The notes below the pieces were generated by a model that made no database searches, had not been told where the DNA came from, and saw nothing but the letters and a program-made list of their open reading frames with translations. DNA of 64,000 nucleotides from contig JAPFFF010000002.1 of the NCBI GenBank assembly GCA_039105265.1, forward strand, positions 4,526,001 through 4,590,000. The letters run 5' to 3'. Positions 35,801 to 45,618 of this stretch are shown one piece after another. Origin of the DNA: Tritrichomonas musculus (Eukaryota; Parabasalia; Tritrichomonadida; Tritrichomonadidae). The translations under genes and the position numbers were made by a program. The stretch's first letter is position 1; every line of letters begins with the position of its first letter.

Positions 35801-36046
35801 ATGAATAGTGCACTTAATGGTTTGAGTTGTGATTCTTCAGCTTTACACGCTCAGTTTAGAAGGGTAAAGGATAAGATATTCAATGAATGCATGAATTCTG
35901 AAGATGATGCATTAAACGGAAAGTTTGATAAGATGATTCACATATTGTCGATATATAAACAACTATTTAATGATATTGAATCAATCAAAATACAATTAAG
36001 AGCTATTGATGAACGTATCAAATCAGCTGAACAGTTGACTTTGTAA
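35801..36046 (+). CDS. 81-aa helical protein
   Basis: The protein begins MNSALNGLSCDSSALHAQF and is mostly alpha-helical with heptad character (IYKQLFNDIESIKIQLRAID). No domain is recognised. It lies in a co-directional run with the 168-aa, 196-aa, 43-aa and ATPase genes. Its equivalent is not seen in the visible part of E9, where the 208-aa gene is followed directly by the capsid gene. Confidence 0.6.
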   Translation: MNSALNGLSCDSSALHAQFRRVKDKIFNECMNSEDDALNGKFDKMIHILSIYKQLFNDIESIKIQLRAIDERIKSAEQLTL

Positions 36047-36100
36047 ATGATTCAATGAATGACTCATCATTAATATTGTTTTATTTTTATTCAAACATTC

Positions 36101-36691
36101 ATGACTCTCTCTAAAGCGAGAATTCTATCATCAGAAAGTGATGCATCAGTTAAACAAGAACAGAATACCAATATCAACATCAAGATTCAACCAAAGAATC
36201 AAAGACCAATTCAACCAGTTGATTATCCATCAGTTCAACCATTACCTCAATCATCTCAAGCCACAAATTTTACTATACCACAGATGAGTGGAACATCTCA
36301 ATCAATACCTCAAACAAACAATCTTATTCGAGACCGTGGAATAATAGACTTAGGAAATGAACTTGATGAGCTCGAAATCAAAAATAAATTCCTTGAAATG
36401 ATTATTGAAATGTATGAGAATAATCCGTTGAGAATTAATTCATATCTTATTTGTAAAAGTGATTTGTTGATGAATATGATTAAACTATTAACACAAGCTG
36501 ATAAAGTTGAACTAGTAATTGATGAATGTGAAGCTTCATGCGGTTGTATTTCATCAAATGCCAAAGAATTGATGAAGATATCAAAGATATTGATAACAAA
36601 AGACAATAAAACAGAAGAATTCAAGTATTGTTATAATAATATTTATTCACAGTTCATCAAATACGGTATATCATTAAAGTTAACAATTTAA
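36101..36691 (+). CDS. 196-aa conserved protein beside the ATPase
   Basis: N-terminus MTLSKARILSSESDASVKQE, a Pro/Gln-rich linker (residues ~30-85), then a conserved C-terminal domain (NNPLRINSYLICKSDLLMNM, ADKVELVIDECEASCGC) ending in a hydrophobic strand. A clear homologue is in E9 at 62650-63270, sharing KARILSSExDASVKQEQN, NPLRxNxYLxC and ADKVELVI. Conservation across diverged families marks it as core. Its role is unknown; a structural virion protein is plausible. TTTTATTTTTA precedes the start. Confidence 0.7.
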   Translation: MTLSKARILSSESDASVKQEQNTNINIKIQPKNQRPIQPVDYPSVQPLPQSSQATNFTIPQMSGTSQSIPQTNNLIRDRGIIDLGNELDELEIKNKFLEMIIEMYENNPLRINSYLICKSDLLMNMIKLLTQADKVELVIDECEASCGCISSNAKELMKISKILITKDNKTEEFKYCYNNIYSQFIKYGISLKLTI

Positions 36692-36701
36692 AAACTAATA
36701 A

Positions 36702-36833
36702 ATGATATATGAAATATTAGTTGTTTCATTATTAACAGGTTTATTTTTAGTGAAGCTTGTTGAAGTATCATTAATGATTCCTGACAAAGAACCAGAACTC
36801 AGTGAAGAGATAAGAACAAAAATGTATTCATGA
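36702..36833 (+). CDS. 43-aa single-pass membrane protein
   Basis: This short frame, found by reading between genes, encodes MIYEILVVSLLTGLFLVKLV, a hydrophobic segment, followed by an acidic/basic tail with EPELSEEIRTKMYS. E9 has a homologue in the same place (62490-62639): a hydrophobic N-terminus and EPPELTDELRRTLYA. Both sit between the 196/208-aa gene and the packaging ATPase, on the same strand. Conservation of tail and position in a diverged family is strong evidence that it is coding. It may sit in a virion inner membrane or a host membrane. Confidence 0.75.
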   Translation: MIYEILVVSLLTGLFLVKLVEVSLMIPDKEPELSEEIRTKMYS

Positions 36834-36857
36834 AGAGCTTTAACGAAAACTAAAGAA

Positions 36858-37772
36858 ATGAAACGTTTCATGAAACCCACACAGTTTAATTATAATGAGA
36901 TTTTATTCTCTAGTGGTTCTGATTATGATGATGACCAAATGAGTTTTGCATTTGACTATGAATCATTCAGACCAACAGTTAATGAAAAGACATTTAATAT
37001 TGATGATGAGATGAATAAAGCATATCAACGCAATGAATCAAAAATAAAGAATGAATCAATCAGACCAATCGCAAACGGTATCTATTCATATTACAATTCA
37101 TTGAACATACTCGTTGGTCAGCAAGGTAAAGGAAAGAGTCATATAATGCTACGAGATGTTATTCAAATGTCTCGAATGAAGAACGCTGGCTTTCATTTAA
37201 TCGTTTATGTATCACGAAACGGAACAATTAACGATGCTACATTCGAAAGTCAACGCGAATTGATACAGCTACCAATAAAAACTGTTGCTGACAGCAATGC
37301 TGAAGAATATCTTAAACAGCTTGATTTATATAAAGAATTGTATAACAAATATTCATCAACACCAAAAATAGTAATCAATGAAAAGAAGCTAAACGATATG
37401 TTTGAGTTTCTTCATATCGATAAACTAGGTAAACCGAATAAACCGTTAAATACAATCATTCTTTGTGAAGACTTCTTGAAATCGAAACTAATTAAATCAT
37501 CTTATTTTATCAATACCATTAGTCAGCTTCGACACAAGAATCTAATCATATTCGTTAACATTCAGTTCTTCAAAGCTTTAACAACAGAATGGAAAAATAA
37601 TGCAACATCATTCTTTATCTTTAGTGGTTATTCACGACAGAAACTTGGCTACATATATCAACAAGTTCCATTCCCAATAGAATTCGAAGAGCTATGGAAT
37701 CGATACAGAACAATGAAAGCACATCAATTTGTTTTAATCAATGTTCGAACTAATAACCTTTCATTCATCTAA
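36858..37772 (+). CDS. ATP: Genome-packaging ATPase (FtsK/HerA, A32-like)
   Basis: This 304-aa protein has Walker A GQQGKGKS (residues 87-94), a hydrophobic strand ending in CED for Walker B (IILCEDF, E204-D205), and a later IFSGYSRQKLGYIYQQ with a candidate arginine finger. The preceding motif RPIANGIYSYYNSLNILV is conserved in E9. It should translocate DNA into preformed capsids. Its start is 24 bp after the membrane-protein gene; its end overlaps the convergent 152-aa gene by 12 bp. Confidence 0.92.
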   Translation: MKRFMKPTQFNYNEILFSSGSDYDDDQMSFAFDYESFRPTVNEKTFNIDDEMNKAYQRNESKIKNESIRPIANGIYSYYNSLNILVGQQGKGKSHIMLRDVIQMSRMKNAGFHLIVYVSRNGTINDATFESQRELIQLPIKTVADSNAEEYLKQLDLYKELYNKYSSTPKIVINEKKLNDMFEFLHIDKLGKPNKPLNTIILCEDFLKSKLIKSSYFINTISQLRHKNLIIFVNIQFFKALTTEWKNNATSFFIFSGYSRQKLGYIYQQVPFPIEFEELWNRYRTMKAHQFVLINVRTNNLSFI

Positions 37773-38219
37773 TACAATTTGTTGTTGAACACCAACAAAC
37801 AGTTGAGGTGTATTGATATTATATTTTTGTCTCATCTGTTCGATGAGTTCCTTTGTTTTCTTATCTGTTGCTTTTCTGATACTGTAATTATAATACTTGT
37901 ATTCTTTAAATGATTGCTCTTCATTTGAACCTTCAACGAAGAACTCAATAGATGTTGTTGATATTCTTCTTCTAACATTTGATGTAAGTGTTATGTATTC
38001 AAGACCGAGTTCAACAATCTTATCATAATATAATCGTTTGAATTCATTATCTTTGTTCTTCAATGATATGTACAACACTTTAGATTTATATGCAGCCTTT
38101 CCACTTGGTATCGGGTATCTATCACACAATATTGAGAAATCACATTGTTTAAACTTCTCTGTTTCATCCAGCATATCAATCAATGAATTGATGTAATCAT
38201 AAACCTTTGGTGTTGACAT
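37761..38219 (-). CDS. 152-aa conserved protein, unknown function
   Basis: The protein begins MSTPKVYDYINSLIDMLDE; further landmarks are QCDFSILCDRYP, KVLYISLKN, LTSNVRRRIS and EYKYYNYSI. E9 carries a homologue at 61001-61480 (QCNFAILCDKFP, KVLYVSLQN, LSSNSRRKLS, ECPYYNYSI). In both it is the terminal gene, converging on the ATPase. The family is therefore core, but no domain is recognised. Mixed alpha/beta, soluble. Confidence 0.7.
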   Translation of the reverse strand: MSTPKVYDYINSLIDMLDETEKFKQCDFSILCDRYPIPSGKAAYKSKVLYISLKNKDNEFKRLYYDKIVELGLEYITLTSNVRRRISTTSIEFFVEGSNEEQSFKEYKYYNYSIRKATDKKTKELIEQMRQKYNINTPQLFVGVQQQIVLDE

Positions 38220-38261
38220 ATCTTTATCATGAAATTAAAAACAAAAAAAAATAAAAACGTC

Positions 38262-39115
38262 ATCGAAGACATCAACAGCCTCAAAAATAAAGTGCATCAA
38301 CTTGAGAATGAATTAAATGAATTGTCTAATAAATGAAACATCAATTGATGGTAATCATTAAATGAGTTCATATTATTTTTGTTCATTAGTCGTGTTGACG
38401 GCGGGCTTTAGCTCGAAGGAAACCGACTGATATATACTACTAAACAAGTTCAAAGATGAAGATTCAAAGATGAAGATTCAAAAGTGTCTACCCGATTTTT
38501 GAATGAAATGGGAGGCTAATTTTGAAAAAGTGGCGATTTTTTGAGTCATGGCGCCGATGTTTGGGGTCTGTAAATCCTATGACGAGGGGGTCATTTTTTA
38601 ATCCCCTGCCCACAAAAATAAAACATCATTAATGTTGATTCATTTATTTGTTATTTGTGTTTCCCTTACGAATTGGTACTTTGCGATATCTTTTATTCGG
38701 ATGATTAAAGAAGTCATTGATAGAAGCTAACATTACACGTTCAGGTTCATTTCTTCTATAAAATCGTACGAATTCAAAAATCATCATGTCTTTAGGATAT
38801 GTATATATCTCACAATCATATTCATTAAAGAATTCATCAAATTGTTCTTTGGTGGCTTTATAATTACAACACTTCAAGGCAAATTCCTTGTCATTATTGA
38901 TTTTCGTCAAGAATTCTTTAACTGACTTATCCCACATATTCAAGCGTTTCTTTGGTGTGTAAAATACGCGAACTCCGTCATCAACATAATACATGACTTT
39001 CATTAATGATAAAAAATTAAATTAAAAAATCAAAGATATTAAATTTATTGTGGCAACTGTTAATCTAGAACATCAAATTTATATCCCCCCTCGAGCTGGT
39101 CTATAGTACTCTCTG
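38262..39115. repeat. Right TIR of E5 (~853 bp)
   Basis: Inverse of 17174-18026. It starts inside a 25-codon stub of the 75-aa gene (38262-38336), then has the hairpin element at 38389-38427, the inner E1/E6-type block, the 119-aa gene on the minus strand and the tip ending GGTCTATAGTACTCTCT. The ~400 bp from 38220 to 38643 contain no complete gene. Confidence 0.92.
38644..39003 (-). CDS. 119-aa tip cargo protein, right TIR copy
   Basis: Second copy of the gene at 17285-17644, identical in amino acids and pointing inward from the right end. The two copies face each other across the element. Confidence 0.75.
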   Translation of the reverse strand: MKVMYYVDDGVRVFYTPKKRLNMWDKSVKEFLTKINNDKEFALKCCNYKATKEQFDEFFNEYDCEIYTYPKDMMIFEFVRFYRRNEPERVMLASINDFFNHPNKRYRKVPIRKGNTNNK

Positions 39116-39121
39116 ACGACA
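39116..39121. repeat. Right TSD of E5 (GACGAC)
   Basis: Exact copy of 17168-17173, directly after the right tip of E5. Confidence 0.95.
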
Positions 39122-39248
39122 AACGAAATATCGAAAATATGAGTGTCTGAACAATACAAAAAAAGAGTATCATTTATGGTTTACAGATATGAAAGGAAAC
39201 GTTATTGAACCTGAATCATTTATATTCAGTTGCTTATTAATTTATTGA
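39116..39248 (+). pseudogene. 116-aa candidate penton gene, 3' part, split by E5
   Basis: It continues the frame of 16951-17173 from the duplicated GACGAC through YECLNNTKKEYHLWF to the same C-terminus as the intact copies. It has no start of its own. Confidence 0.85.
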
Positions 39249-39255
39249 ATTCAAA

Positions 39256-39786
39256 ATGAATAACAATCATTCGCCTCCAGTGTTTGATGCTTTTTTTGGA
39301 CCCCTATCATATAAACCACCTGAATACTATCCAAACACACCAAAATTCGTTAACATCACTGAAGGACCACCCCCGACATGTGATTATTATATTCCTCGCA
39401 AATTCAGAAACATAAGAAGCCCGCCACCAACATTTAAACAACATCCTGCACTCGAAAGAAGAGTTCGAATAAGAGAGAAGTTATTTGAGCAATTACAAGA
39501 TGACCCAATATATGAAGTATATGCCAAAGAAAAACAAAGACAAGTTGATTCAATAAAAGCTAAACAACGAATCAACAGAATCAAATCATCATTCATTCAA
39601 CAACCAAACCCTCCTTCACCGTCGATGATTTGGAATGATTCGAGGTATTGGAATCAATTGAGAAACACCGATGAATCACTTGATAAAACTGAAATCACTC
39701 CGTTCGATGCTGATTTGAGTCCAACACGTAGACTCAACACATCCAAACATCGAAGACCAAAACGCAAAATGAGTGAACAAAAATAA
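39256..39786 (+). CDS. 176-aa Pro-rich basic protein
   Basis: E4 copy of the gene at 22698-23228, with Leu for Ser in FFGPLSYKPP; otherwise the protein appears identical. The frame is intact although the upstream gene is broken. Confidence 0.65.
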   Translation: MNNNHSPPVFDAFFGPLSYKPPEYYPNTPKFVNITEGPPPTCDYYIPRKFRNIRSPPPTFKQHPALERRVRIREKLFEQLQDDPIYEVYAKEKQRQVDSIKAKQRINRIKSSFIQQPNPPSPSMIWNDSRYWNQLRNTDESLDKTEITPFDADLSPTRRLNTSKHRRPKRKMSEQK

Positions 39787-39839
39787 AAGCAATCAACATG
39801 ATTCAATGAATATCATTTCATTTATTTTTATTCTCTGAT

Positions 39840-42398
39840 TCATGCTTCTTCTTGAAATATATCAATATCGTATCTGTTTACATTACTTAATTGGTCTTTC
39901 TTCTGTGCATTTAGTTTTTCCTTATATTCGAGATATCCACATTGCTGACCATAGATTTTATCAATCAAGTTATTGATTATTCGATTATATTCTTCTTTAT
40001 TTTCTCTTATCTCTTCTGTAGGTATTTCAGCAGCTAATTGAGTCTTTTCAGCCAGTTTTTGGGGTCTCTGCTTGTCATTCATACTGACATTCACTAAGTA
40101 TGATAGTATCAATGATTCCATTGATTGAATGAAAGCAATTGGCATTCCTTCCCAAGCACTTCTATTAGGATTGAATTCACCGCTTTCAAAGTTAATGACC
40201 TTTGACAAATTATTGATGAATGTTGTCATTCGCTTACCAATCATTTGATTGTACTTTGATTTGTTGATTTTCTTCCATGCCAACCATTGAATGTAATTCA
40301 TTGGCTGACCACCTTTTTCAATCTCTTTCTTGACATTGTTATCAAAGTATATACAAAACAGTACATTTGATACTGAAAGGTATGAAATGATTCTTGTTAA
40401 TGGTTTGAATTGTGGGAATAATTGCCAGAAGACTTTCCAAACCTTTGCGAAATAACTTGACCAATATGATGAAGGACTTAATCGTTTGCTGACTTTTGGC
40501 TTACCCAAACCGAGTTCATTGTGATAGAATTCTGTATATTTCTGGATGGTTTCATTTGGATTAATAATATATTCACCTTTCTCCCAATCTACGGAATCCT
40601 TTGATTTATTGAATTGTTCATTGAGCCAAACATTGAACGGTTTAGCTTTCCTTTCTTCTGCTGATTTGACAACAGTCTTCCATACTTTCTTATAAGGAGA
40701 AGCAAATACAATTTTATATCCGTTTATGATTTGTGGCACTCCTTTCTTATCAACTAATACAATATCATCAATCTTATCTCCGTTCAGGTCTGTTATTGCT
40801 TCACCATTTGGGTCCATAGCGTTTGTAGGAAGTAAGCGATATTTTGGCTTTCCGTCTTGGTCAAGATGTGTATGACAGTATATTGTTGCTTGGTCTCTGG
40901 TTGAGGCGGCAGGAATGTATTTGATTCTGTAATTACCATTGATGATTAAATCAAGGAAGTTTTGTTTATAGTATGTTGAACTCTTGGCGGGTGATTGAAT
41001 GTTAAGGTTTGTGAAATCTCTATCAATGTTTTCAAGAACGGTTGGGGCATCTCTGTCCTCACGCTTACCTCTTACTGTTGCTGCTTTAGCATTTTTAATT
41101 AAAGCATTGATTTCATCATCGGTTATTTTTTGTGCAAATGGATTTCCAGGTTTAAATATTTTTTGATTGAATTCAACTTTATCACCATCAATGAACTTGC
41201 CATGCTTCTTTGGTTTATTTGCTTGTTGAGCGTAATCAGTGAATGTTTGATTAAGGTCATCACCATCTTCTCTATCGAAAACAAATGACTGCGAAAAATC
41301 GTCTGCGTCTGTCATGACTCTTTTAGATGCTGAAAAATTATTAACAACATCATTTGGTTTCACAAATGGGATTGGTTTCATTGATGGTGGTTTGATTGGT
41401 TGTATGACATCAGAGCCTTTGATAGGTTTTTTATTAATGATTGTGTCAAACACTCTGAAGAATGATGATAAGCCTGTAATTGATTTTCGTTCATTGGTTA
41501 TATCAATGTTTCTCTTCATCTTGTCTCTAATAATTTCTAGTGTTTGATGTAATGCATCAACGTTTTCCTTTGCTTGTTCATCAAGTTTGTTTTGTGGTTT
41601 CTTTGCTGCTTCATAACATCTTGGTAGTACATTGAGCCATGGTTGATTATAGCCTAATTGTTTGAGCAATTCAATGTCATCATCTACCAAATCATAAGGA
41701 GATAACAACAAGGCTGATAGGTTATCTTCCTCCTCTTCTTCTAATTCTGGGAAGTTGAATGATATTGATGGTAGGGAATCATCTTGCTCCAAAAAACTTG
41801 TATTCATTAATTCATCAGAATCACTCGGAGTTATGCGTTTTCTTCTTGGTGTTCTTCGTTTATTACTGTCAGGTGTTGGTTCATGTATACTTGTTCTCTT
41901 TCTTCTTCCTTTGGTGGCTTGTGGTGTTTGACTCTTTCGTGGTGGTTTGATGGGTGATGAACGAAAACCATCAGAGCTATAATTTAAATCATCGTTGACA
42001 ACAATATTGAAGTAATTGATAATTGTATCAAGGCTTTTTTTATCTGTTGTGTACTCTTTTAAACTAAGGAATCGATTGCCTTTACTTTTAATACCTGCAT
42101 TGATTTTGTTCATCAATGAAACAAATCGACGAAACTTGACTTTCATTTCACGAATCTTTCCCACACTTCTTCCTGTATATTCATTGTTTTGTATTTGATA
42201 CAACAAATTAATTAAATCATTGGGGTGTTCTAGTTTGTATGTACTGAGAAACGTGTTCTTAAAATAATCTATCGGGTCCTCTAGTTCTTCATCATCATCA
42301 GGTTTAGATACCTCACTATCAAATATAGTTTCATCATCAATATTACTTAAATCTAATTCAAAGCTATCAGATGAGTTATTTTTATCTTGTTTTGACAT
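39840..42398 (-). CDS. 852-aa Polinton protein with an acidic N-terminus
   Basis: E4 copy of 23282-25840, differing at only a few residues (for example Met for Leu in DELMNTSFLE, Arg for Gln in ITNERKSIT, Ile for Leu in GYKIVFASP). Intact frame, same 22-bp divergent spacing to the fibre gene. Confidence 0.75.
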   Translation of the reverse strand: MSKQDKNNSSDSFELDLSNIDDETIFDSEVSKPDDDEELEDPIDYFKNTFLSTYKLEHPNDLINLLYQIQNNEYTGRSVGKIREMKVKFRRFVSLMNKINAGIKSKGNRFLSLKEYTTDKKSLDTIINYFNIVVNDDLNYSSDGFRSSPIKPPRKSQTPQATKGRRKRTSIHEPTPDSNKRRTPRRKRITPSDSDELMNTSFLEQDDSLPSISFNFPELEEEEEDNLSALLLSPYDLVDDDIELLKQLGYNQPWLNVLPRCYEAAKKPQNKLDEQAKENVDALHQTLEIIRDKMKRNIDITNERKSITGLSSFFRVFDTIINKKPIKGSDVIQPIKPPSMKPIPFVKPNDVVNNFSASKRVMTDADDFSQSFVFDREDGDDLNQTFTDYAQQANKPKKHGKFIDGDKVEFNQKIFKPGNPFAQKITDDEINALIKNAKAATVRGKREDRDAPTVLENIDRDFTNLNIQSPAKSSTYYKQNFLDLIINGNYRIKYIPAASTRDQATIYCHTHLDQDGKPKYRLLPTNAMDPNGEAITDLNGDKIDDIVLVDKKGVPQIINGYKIVFASPYKKVWKTVVKSAEERKAKPFNVWLNEQFNKSKDSVDWEKGEYIINPNETIQKYTEFYHNELGLGKPKVSKRLSPSSYWSSYFAKVWKVFWQLFPQFKPLTRIISYLSVSNVLFCIYFDNNVKKEIEKGGQPMNYIQWLAWKKINKSKYNQMIGKRMTTFINNLSKVINFESGEFNPNRSAWEGMPIAFIQSMESLILSYLVNVSMNDKQRPQKLAEKTQLAAEIPTEEIRENKEEYNRIINNLIDKIYGQQCGYLEYKEKLNAQKKDQLSNVNRYDIDIFQEEA

Positions 42399-42420
42399 TG
42401 TTTAGTTTCTAATAAATTGA

Positions 42421-45400
42421 ATGTTTACGATTGAGCAGAGCGGACACATAACAAAAACAAATACTATTGACGGATTGATTAACGAATACATTAAAAGATA
42501 TGTCGATAATTATGTTATCAAAGGTGATTCATCGAACGGAAACGTAGGGATTCCAAACGGAAATGGAATCACTGAGGAACAATTGAATGAAGCTGTTAAC
42601 GGATTGCGTGATTATGTTATCAACAATTACGCTTTATCAACTGATATACCTGATGACTTGATTAATGAAGAATCGTTGACGACAAAAATAAATGAATCAC
42701 TGAAAGGATATGCACTGAAGAGTGAAATACCAGAAGTACTCAAAAATAGTGAGTTACAATTGAACATAAAAGAACTATTACCAGACGAAATGTTTCAGAA
42801 ATTGATGGCTGAAGATGTTAAACCATTATCAGCTCAAGCATCAATGTGTTTAACAAGTATAGCAGCTAATGAAGGTCTTCAATCGGCTTTGGATGTTTGT
42901 GCCGAACGATATGTTCCAAAAGATGATTTGAAGAATTACATCACGAGAGATAATTTGAATGTATCAACTGAATACACAATTGAAATCAAGACATATATGT
43001 TTCCTAATATAGGTCCAGTACCAGAAGAATATGAAGAAAACGGAATGGATACATCTCACGTTTTACCGTTCAAAGAAGGAACACATTTGGTTGGTTATAA
43101 ATTAGACAATAGTAGTAATATATTCCATTTTGATATCAGATTTAAGACAAATGAATTATATACTGATGATGAATATAACGTTAAACAACATGAAGCTGAA
43201 GGATTTGATAGTGAAGGTGAGTATTTTGAATTAGTGTGGGATGAAGTTAGTGGAGCAATTTATGATAGATATCAATACCTTCCAATAACAATAACATTAG
43301 CAGAAACAGAAGAAAGATTAGCATTGAAGAGTGATATACCTGAACCAATTGATTTGACACCGTATTATACTAGTGCACAAGCTGATGAGAAGTTCGTCGA
43401 TGAGGATGAATTGGCTTATGAATTGGATAAGTATGAAACGAAAACAGTTGCAGAAGGAAAATATGCTTTGAAAAGTGAGATTCCAGAGATTATTGAGGGT
43501 CAAACAACAATTCAATTCGAAATCGTCAATAATACAATTCCTGATTTGGATTACAACACATATCATGAACTGATTGAGCAATACGGGTTGGATATTGTTT
43601 CATCAAACAGTTTTTATACGGGTCATTATGTTCATGTAGACTATTCGTACAATGACGATGATGACGAACAACCCTCTCAGATAATGCGTATCGAAGGAAG
43701 TGATTCAAGTATTTGGTTTTTGTATGACAGCCATGAATTAATCAATCCAGGAACTGGCGATACACCAGAAGTTTTATCGTGTTCAATTACCAAAACTGTT
43801 GAACCAACAAACAAAAACGCTTATTCAGCTAGATATGTGTCGAACACTTATGCTTTGAAGACGGATATACCAGAACCTGTTGACTTGACACCATATTATT
43901 CTAGTGCACAAGCTGATGAGAAGTTTGTTGATGAAGATGAATTGGCTTATGAAGTAGAAAAGTATGCATTGAAAACAGATATACCAACAATTCCATCTGA
44001 TTTGGTTAATGAATCTGCATTGAGTACTGCATTATACGGAACTGAATTGAATATTGAATATCCGAATCCCGTTCGTGATTATATATTTGTAAAACCATAC
44101 TTACCAGAAACCGATATACATGTGATATTTGATGTTAATTGGGGTTCTAACAAGGATTACATTAACAATATTCAACATTTTGATTTGATATTCAAGCCTT
44201 ATGAAAAATATATGAGAGGGTATAGAATGATGTTAGATAATGGATTATCTATTGTATGGTATGACCGTGGCGAATTTATGTTGTGTAATTCAAGTGGCAA
44301 TACTCAATGGTTAATCAACGTCATTAAAGCACAAATCGAATCACCATTTATTAAAACTGCAAATGTTGTTGATGAAAATCCAGAACAAATCACAATTCAA
44401 TGTACACAGAATGAAAGTGGTTGTGTAGTTCCTGATGATGATATAAGAAGAGTATTCACAACCAAAAATATTATCGTCAAATTCAAACGAAATGCTGATG
44501 ATGCATCATATGAAGAAGTTGAATACGAATACAGTTTATATAAAAGTTTGAATATGATTTACAAATCAACAAGCAATGAATTAATAAACATTAATTATAA
44601 TACCCATATCGTTTCATTGAGAGCTGAGGACGATACACTGACTAATATATATGATGCATCTATCACATTAATCCGCAGCCGACCTGTGAATGATGATATG
44701 ATTACTTCGGTGAAATATGTGAATGATAACTTTGCACTGAAGTCAAACGTCATAACAGAAGAACAACTAATAAAAAAATGTGCTATTGATTGCGGACCGA
44801 TTACAGAGGGCGGTGAAATATCAATTCATTATCTAAAACTTGAAGATAAGGTAATTAAACTGGAATACATAGTAGGTGATTATGCGCTATGTTTGGAAAT
44901 AAGAATATTATTCTATGATACAACTGGAAATCCTCATAACATTGTTCTTGTATTACATCAAAGAACTGTGTATTTCGACAATTTCAAATTCCCATTCTAT
45001 TATGAAGACACTGTTGATATAACATCAGGTAGACCCCTGACATATAATTTCCCGATAGGTGGATATTCTTGGACAACTACTCAGGAATTATTAGATGCTA
45101 AACAAATATATTCAAGATGCATCATGTCCCGAGGTTATTTAGCAAAATATAAGGCTGCTATTTACGGTGCACAATCAAACACAACAATCACACATTACTC
45201 ACCGATTGAATCATCAATGAACTCTGTTAGTGATTTCGTTGTTGGTTCTCCAGTGTATATGACAGGTAAGGTTTACAAACATGTTGGTGATGAATGGAAA
45301 CCATCAACAGCTGATGATACAACTGATTGTATTTGTAGTGTCAAAACATCAGGAACATGGAAGGAGTATGTCGGTATATGTGTGAGAATCGATGACAAAA

Positions 45401-45618
45401 ATAAATGTATCACATTCGCAAGTCATGGCGATTACATTTGCAAAGTTAATGATTCATCATGTTATTCAATCGGTGATGAGGTGTTTATCGATAATGAAGA
45501 CAATAAACTGAAAGTTCTTTCAGGAGAGACAGCGATAACATCAAAAATAAAACGCATGACTGTTGGAATCATTACAAGCATCATTGATGAAAGAACATTA
45601 GCTGTATTCAAAGAGTAA
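42421..45618 (+). CDS. 1,065-aa fibre-like protein
   Basis: E4 copy of 25863-29060, same length. Differences cluster in residues 40-50 (GNVGIPNGNG versus GNVGGSNGHG) and around residues 415-545, including YYSSAQADEKF. At 40-50 it matches the truncated E2 copy, not E5, suggesting patchy exchange. Intact frame. Confidence 0.65.
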   Translation: MFTIEQSGHITKTNTIDGLINEYIKRYVDNYVIKGDSSNGNVGIPNGNGITEEQLNEAVNGLRDYVINNYALSTDIPDDLINEESLTTKINESLKGYALKSEIPEVLKNSELQLNIKELLPDEMFQKLMAEDVKPLSAQASMCLTSIAANEGLQSALDVCAERYVPKDDLKNYITRDNLNVSTEYTIEIKTYMFPNIGPVPEEYEENGMDTSHVLPFKEGTHLVGYKLDNSSNIFHFDIRFKTNELYTDDEYNVKQHEAEGFDSEGEYFELVWDEVSGAIYDRYQYLPITITLAETEERLALKSDIPEPIDLTPYYTSAQADEKFVDEDELAYELDKYETKTVAEGKYALKSEIPEIIEGQTTIQFEIVNNTIPDLDYNTYHELIEQYGLDIVSSNSFYTGHYVHVDYSYNDDDDEQPSQIMRIEGSDSSIWFLYDSHELINPGTGDTPEVLSCSITKTVEPTNKNAYSARYVSNTYALKTDIPEPVDLTPYYSSAQADEKFVDEDELAYEVEKYALKTDIPTIPSDLVNESALSTALYGTELNIEYPNPVRDYIFVKPYLPETDIHVIFDVNWGSNKDYINNIQHFDLIFKPYEKYMRGYRMMLDNGLSIVWYDRGEFMLCNSSGNTQWLINVIKAQIESPFIKTANVVDENPEQITIQCTQNESGCVVPDDDIRRVFTTKNIIVKFKRNADDASYEEVEYEYSLYKSLNMIYKSTSNELININYNTHIVSLRAEDDTLTNIYDASITLIRSRPVNDDMITSVKYVNDNFALKSNVITEEQLIKKCAIDCGPITEGGEISIHYLKLEDKVIKLEYIVGDYALCLEIRILFYDTTGNPHNIVLVLHQRTVYFDNFKFPFYYEDTVDITSGRPLTYNFPIGGYSWTTTQELLDAKQIYSRCIMSRGYLAKYKAAIYGAQSNTTITHYSPIESSMNSVSDFVVGSPVYMTGKVYKHVGDEWKPSTADDTTDCICSVKTSGTWKEYVGICVRIDDKNKCITFASHGDYICKVNDSSCYSIGDEVFIDNEDNKLKVLSGETAITSKIKRMTVGIITSIIDERTLAVFKE

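Larger units (their letters stand above)
17174..39115. mobile_element. E5: complete 21.9-kb Polinton/Maverick
   Basis: Both termini are visible: 5' AGAGAGTACTATAGACC and its exact inverse ending at 39115, flanked by GACGAC. The element has ~853-bp TIRs and encodes polymerase, integrase, capsid, ATPase and about fifteen further proteins. Only the KilA-N gene is visibly broken. It interrupts a gene of E4. The nearly perfect match of the two TIRs indicates recent insertion or TIR homogenisation. Confidence 0.95.

Noticed and set aside
36695-36880. 61-aa minus-strand ORF
   Set aside because: It is the antisense of the 43-aa membrane protein gene, which has a homologue in E9.
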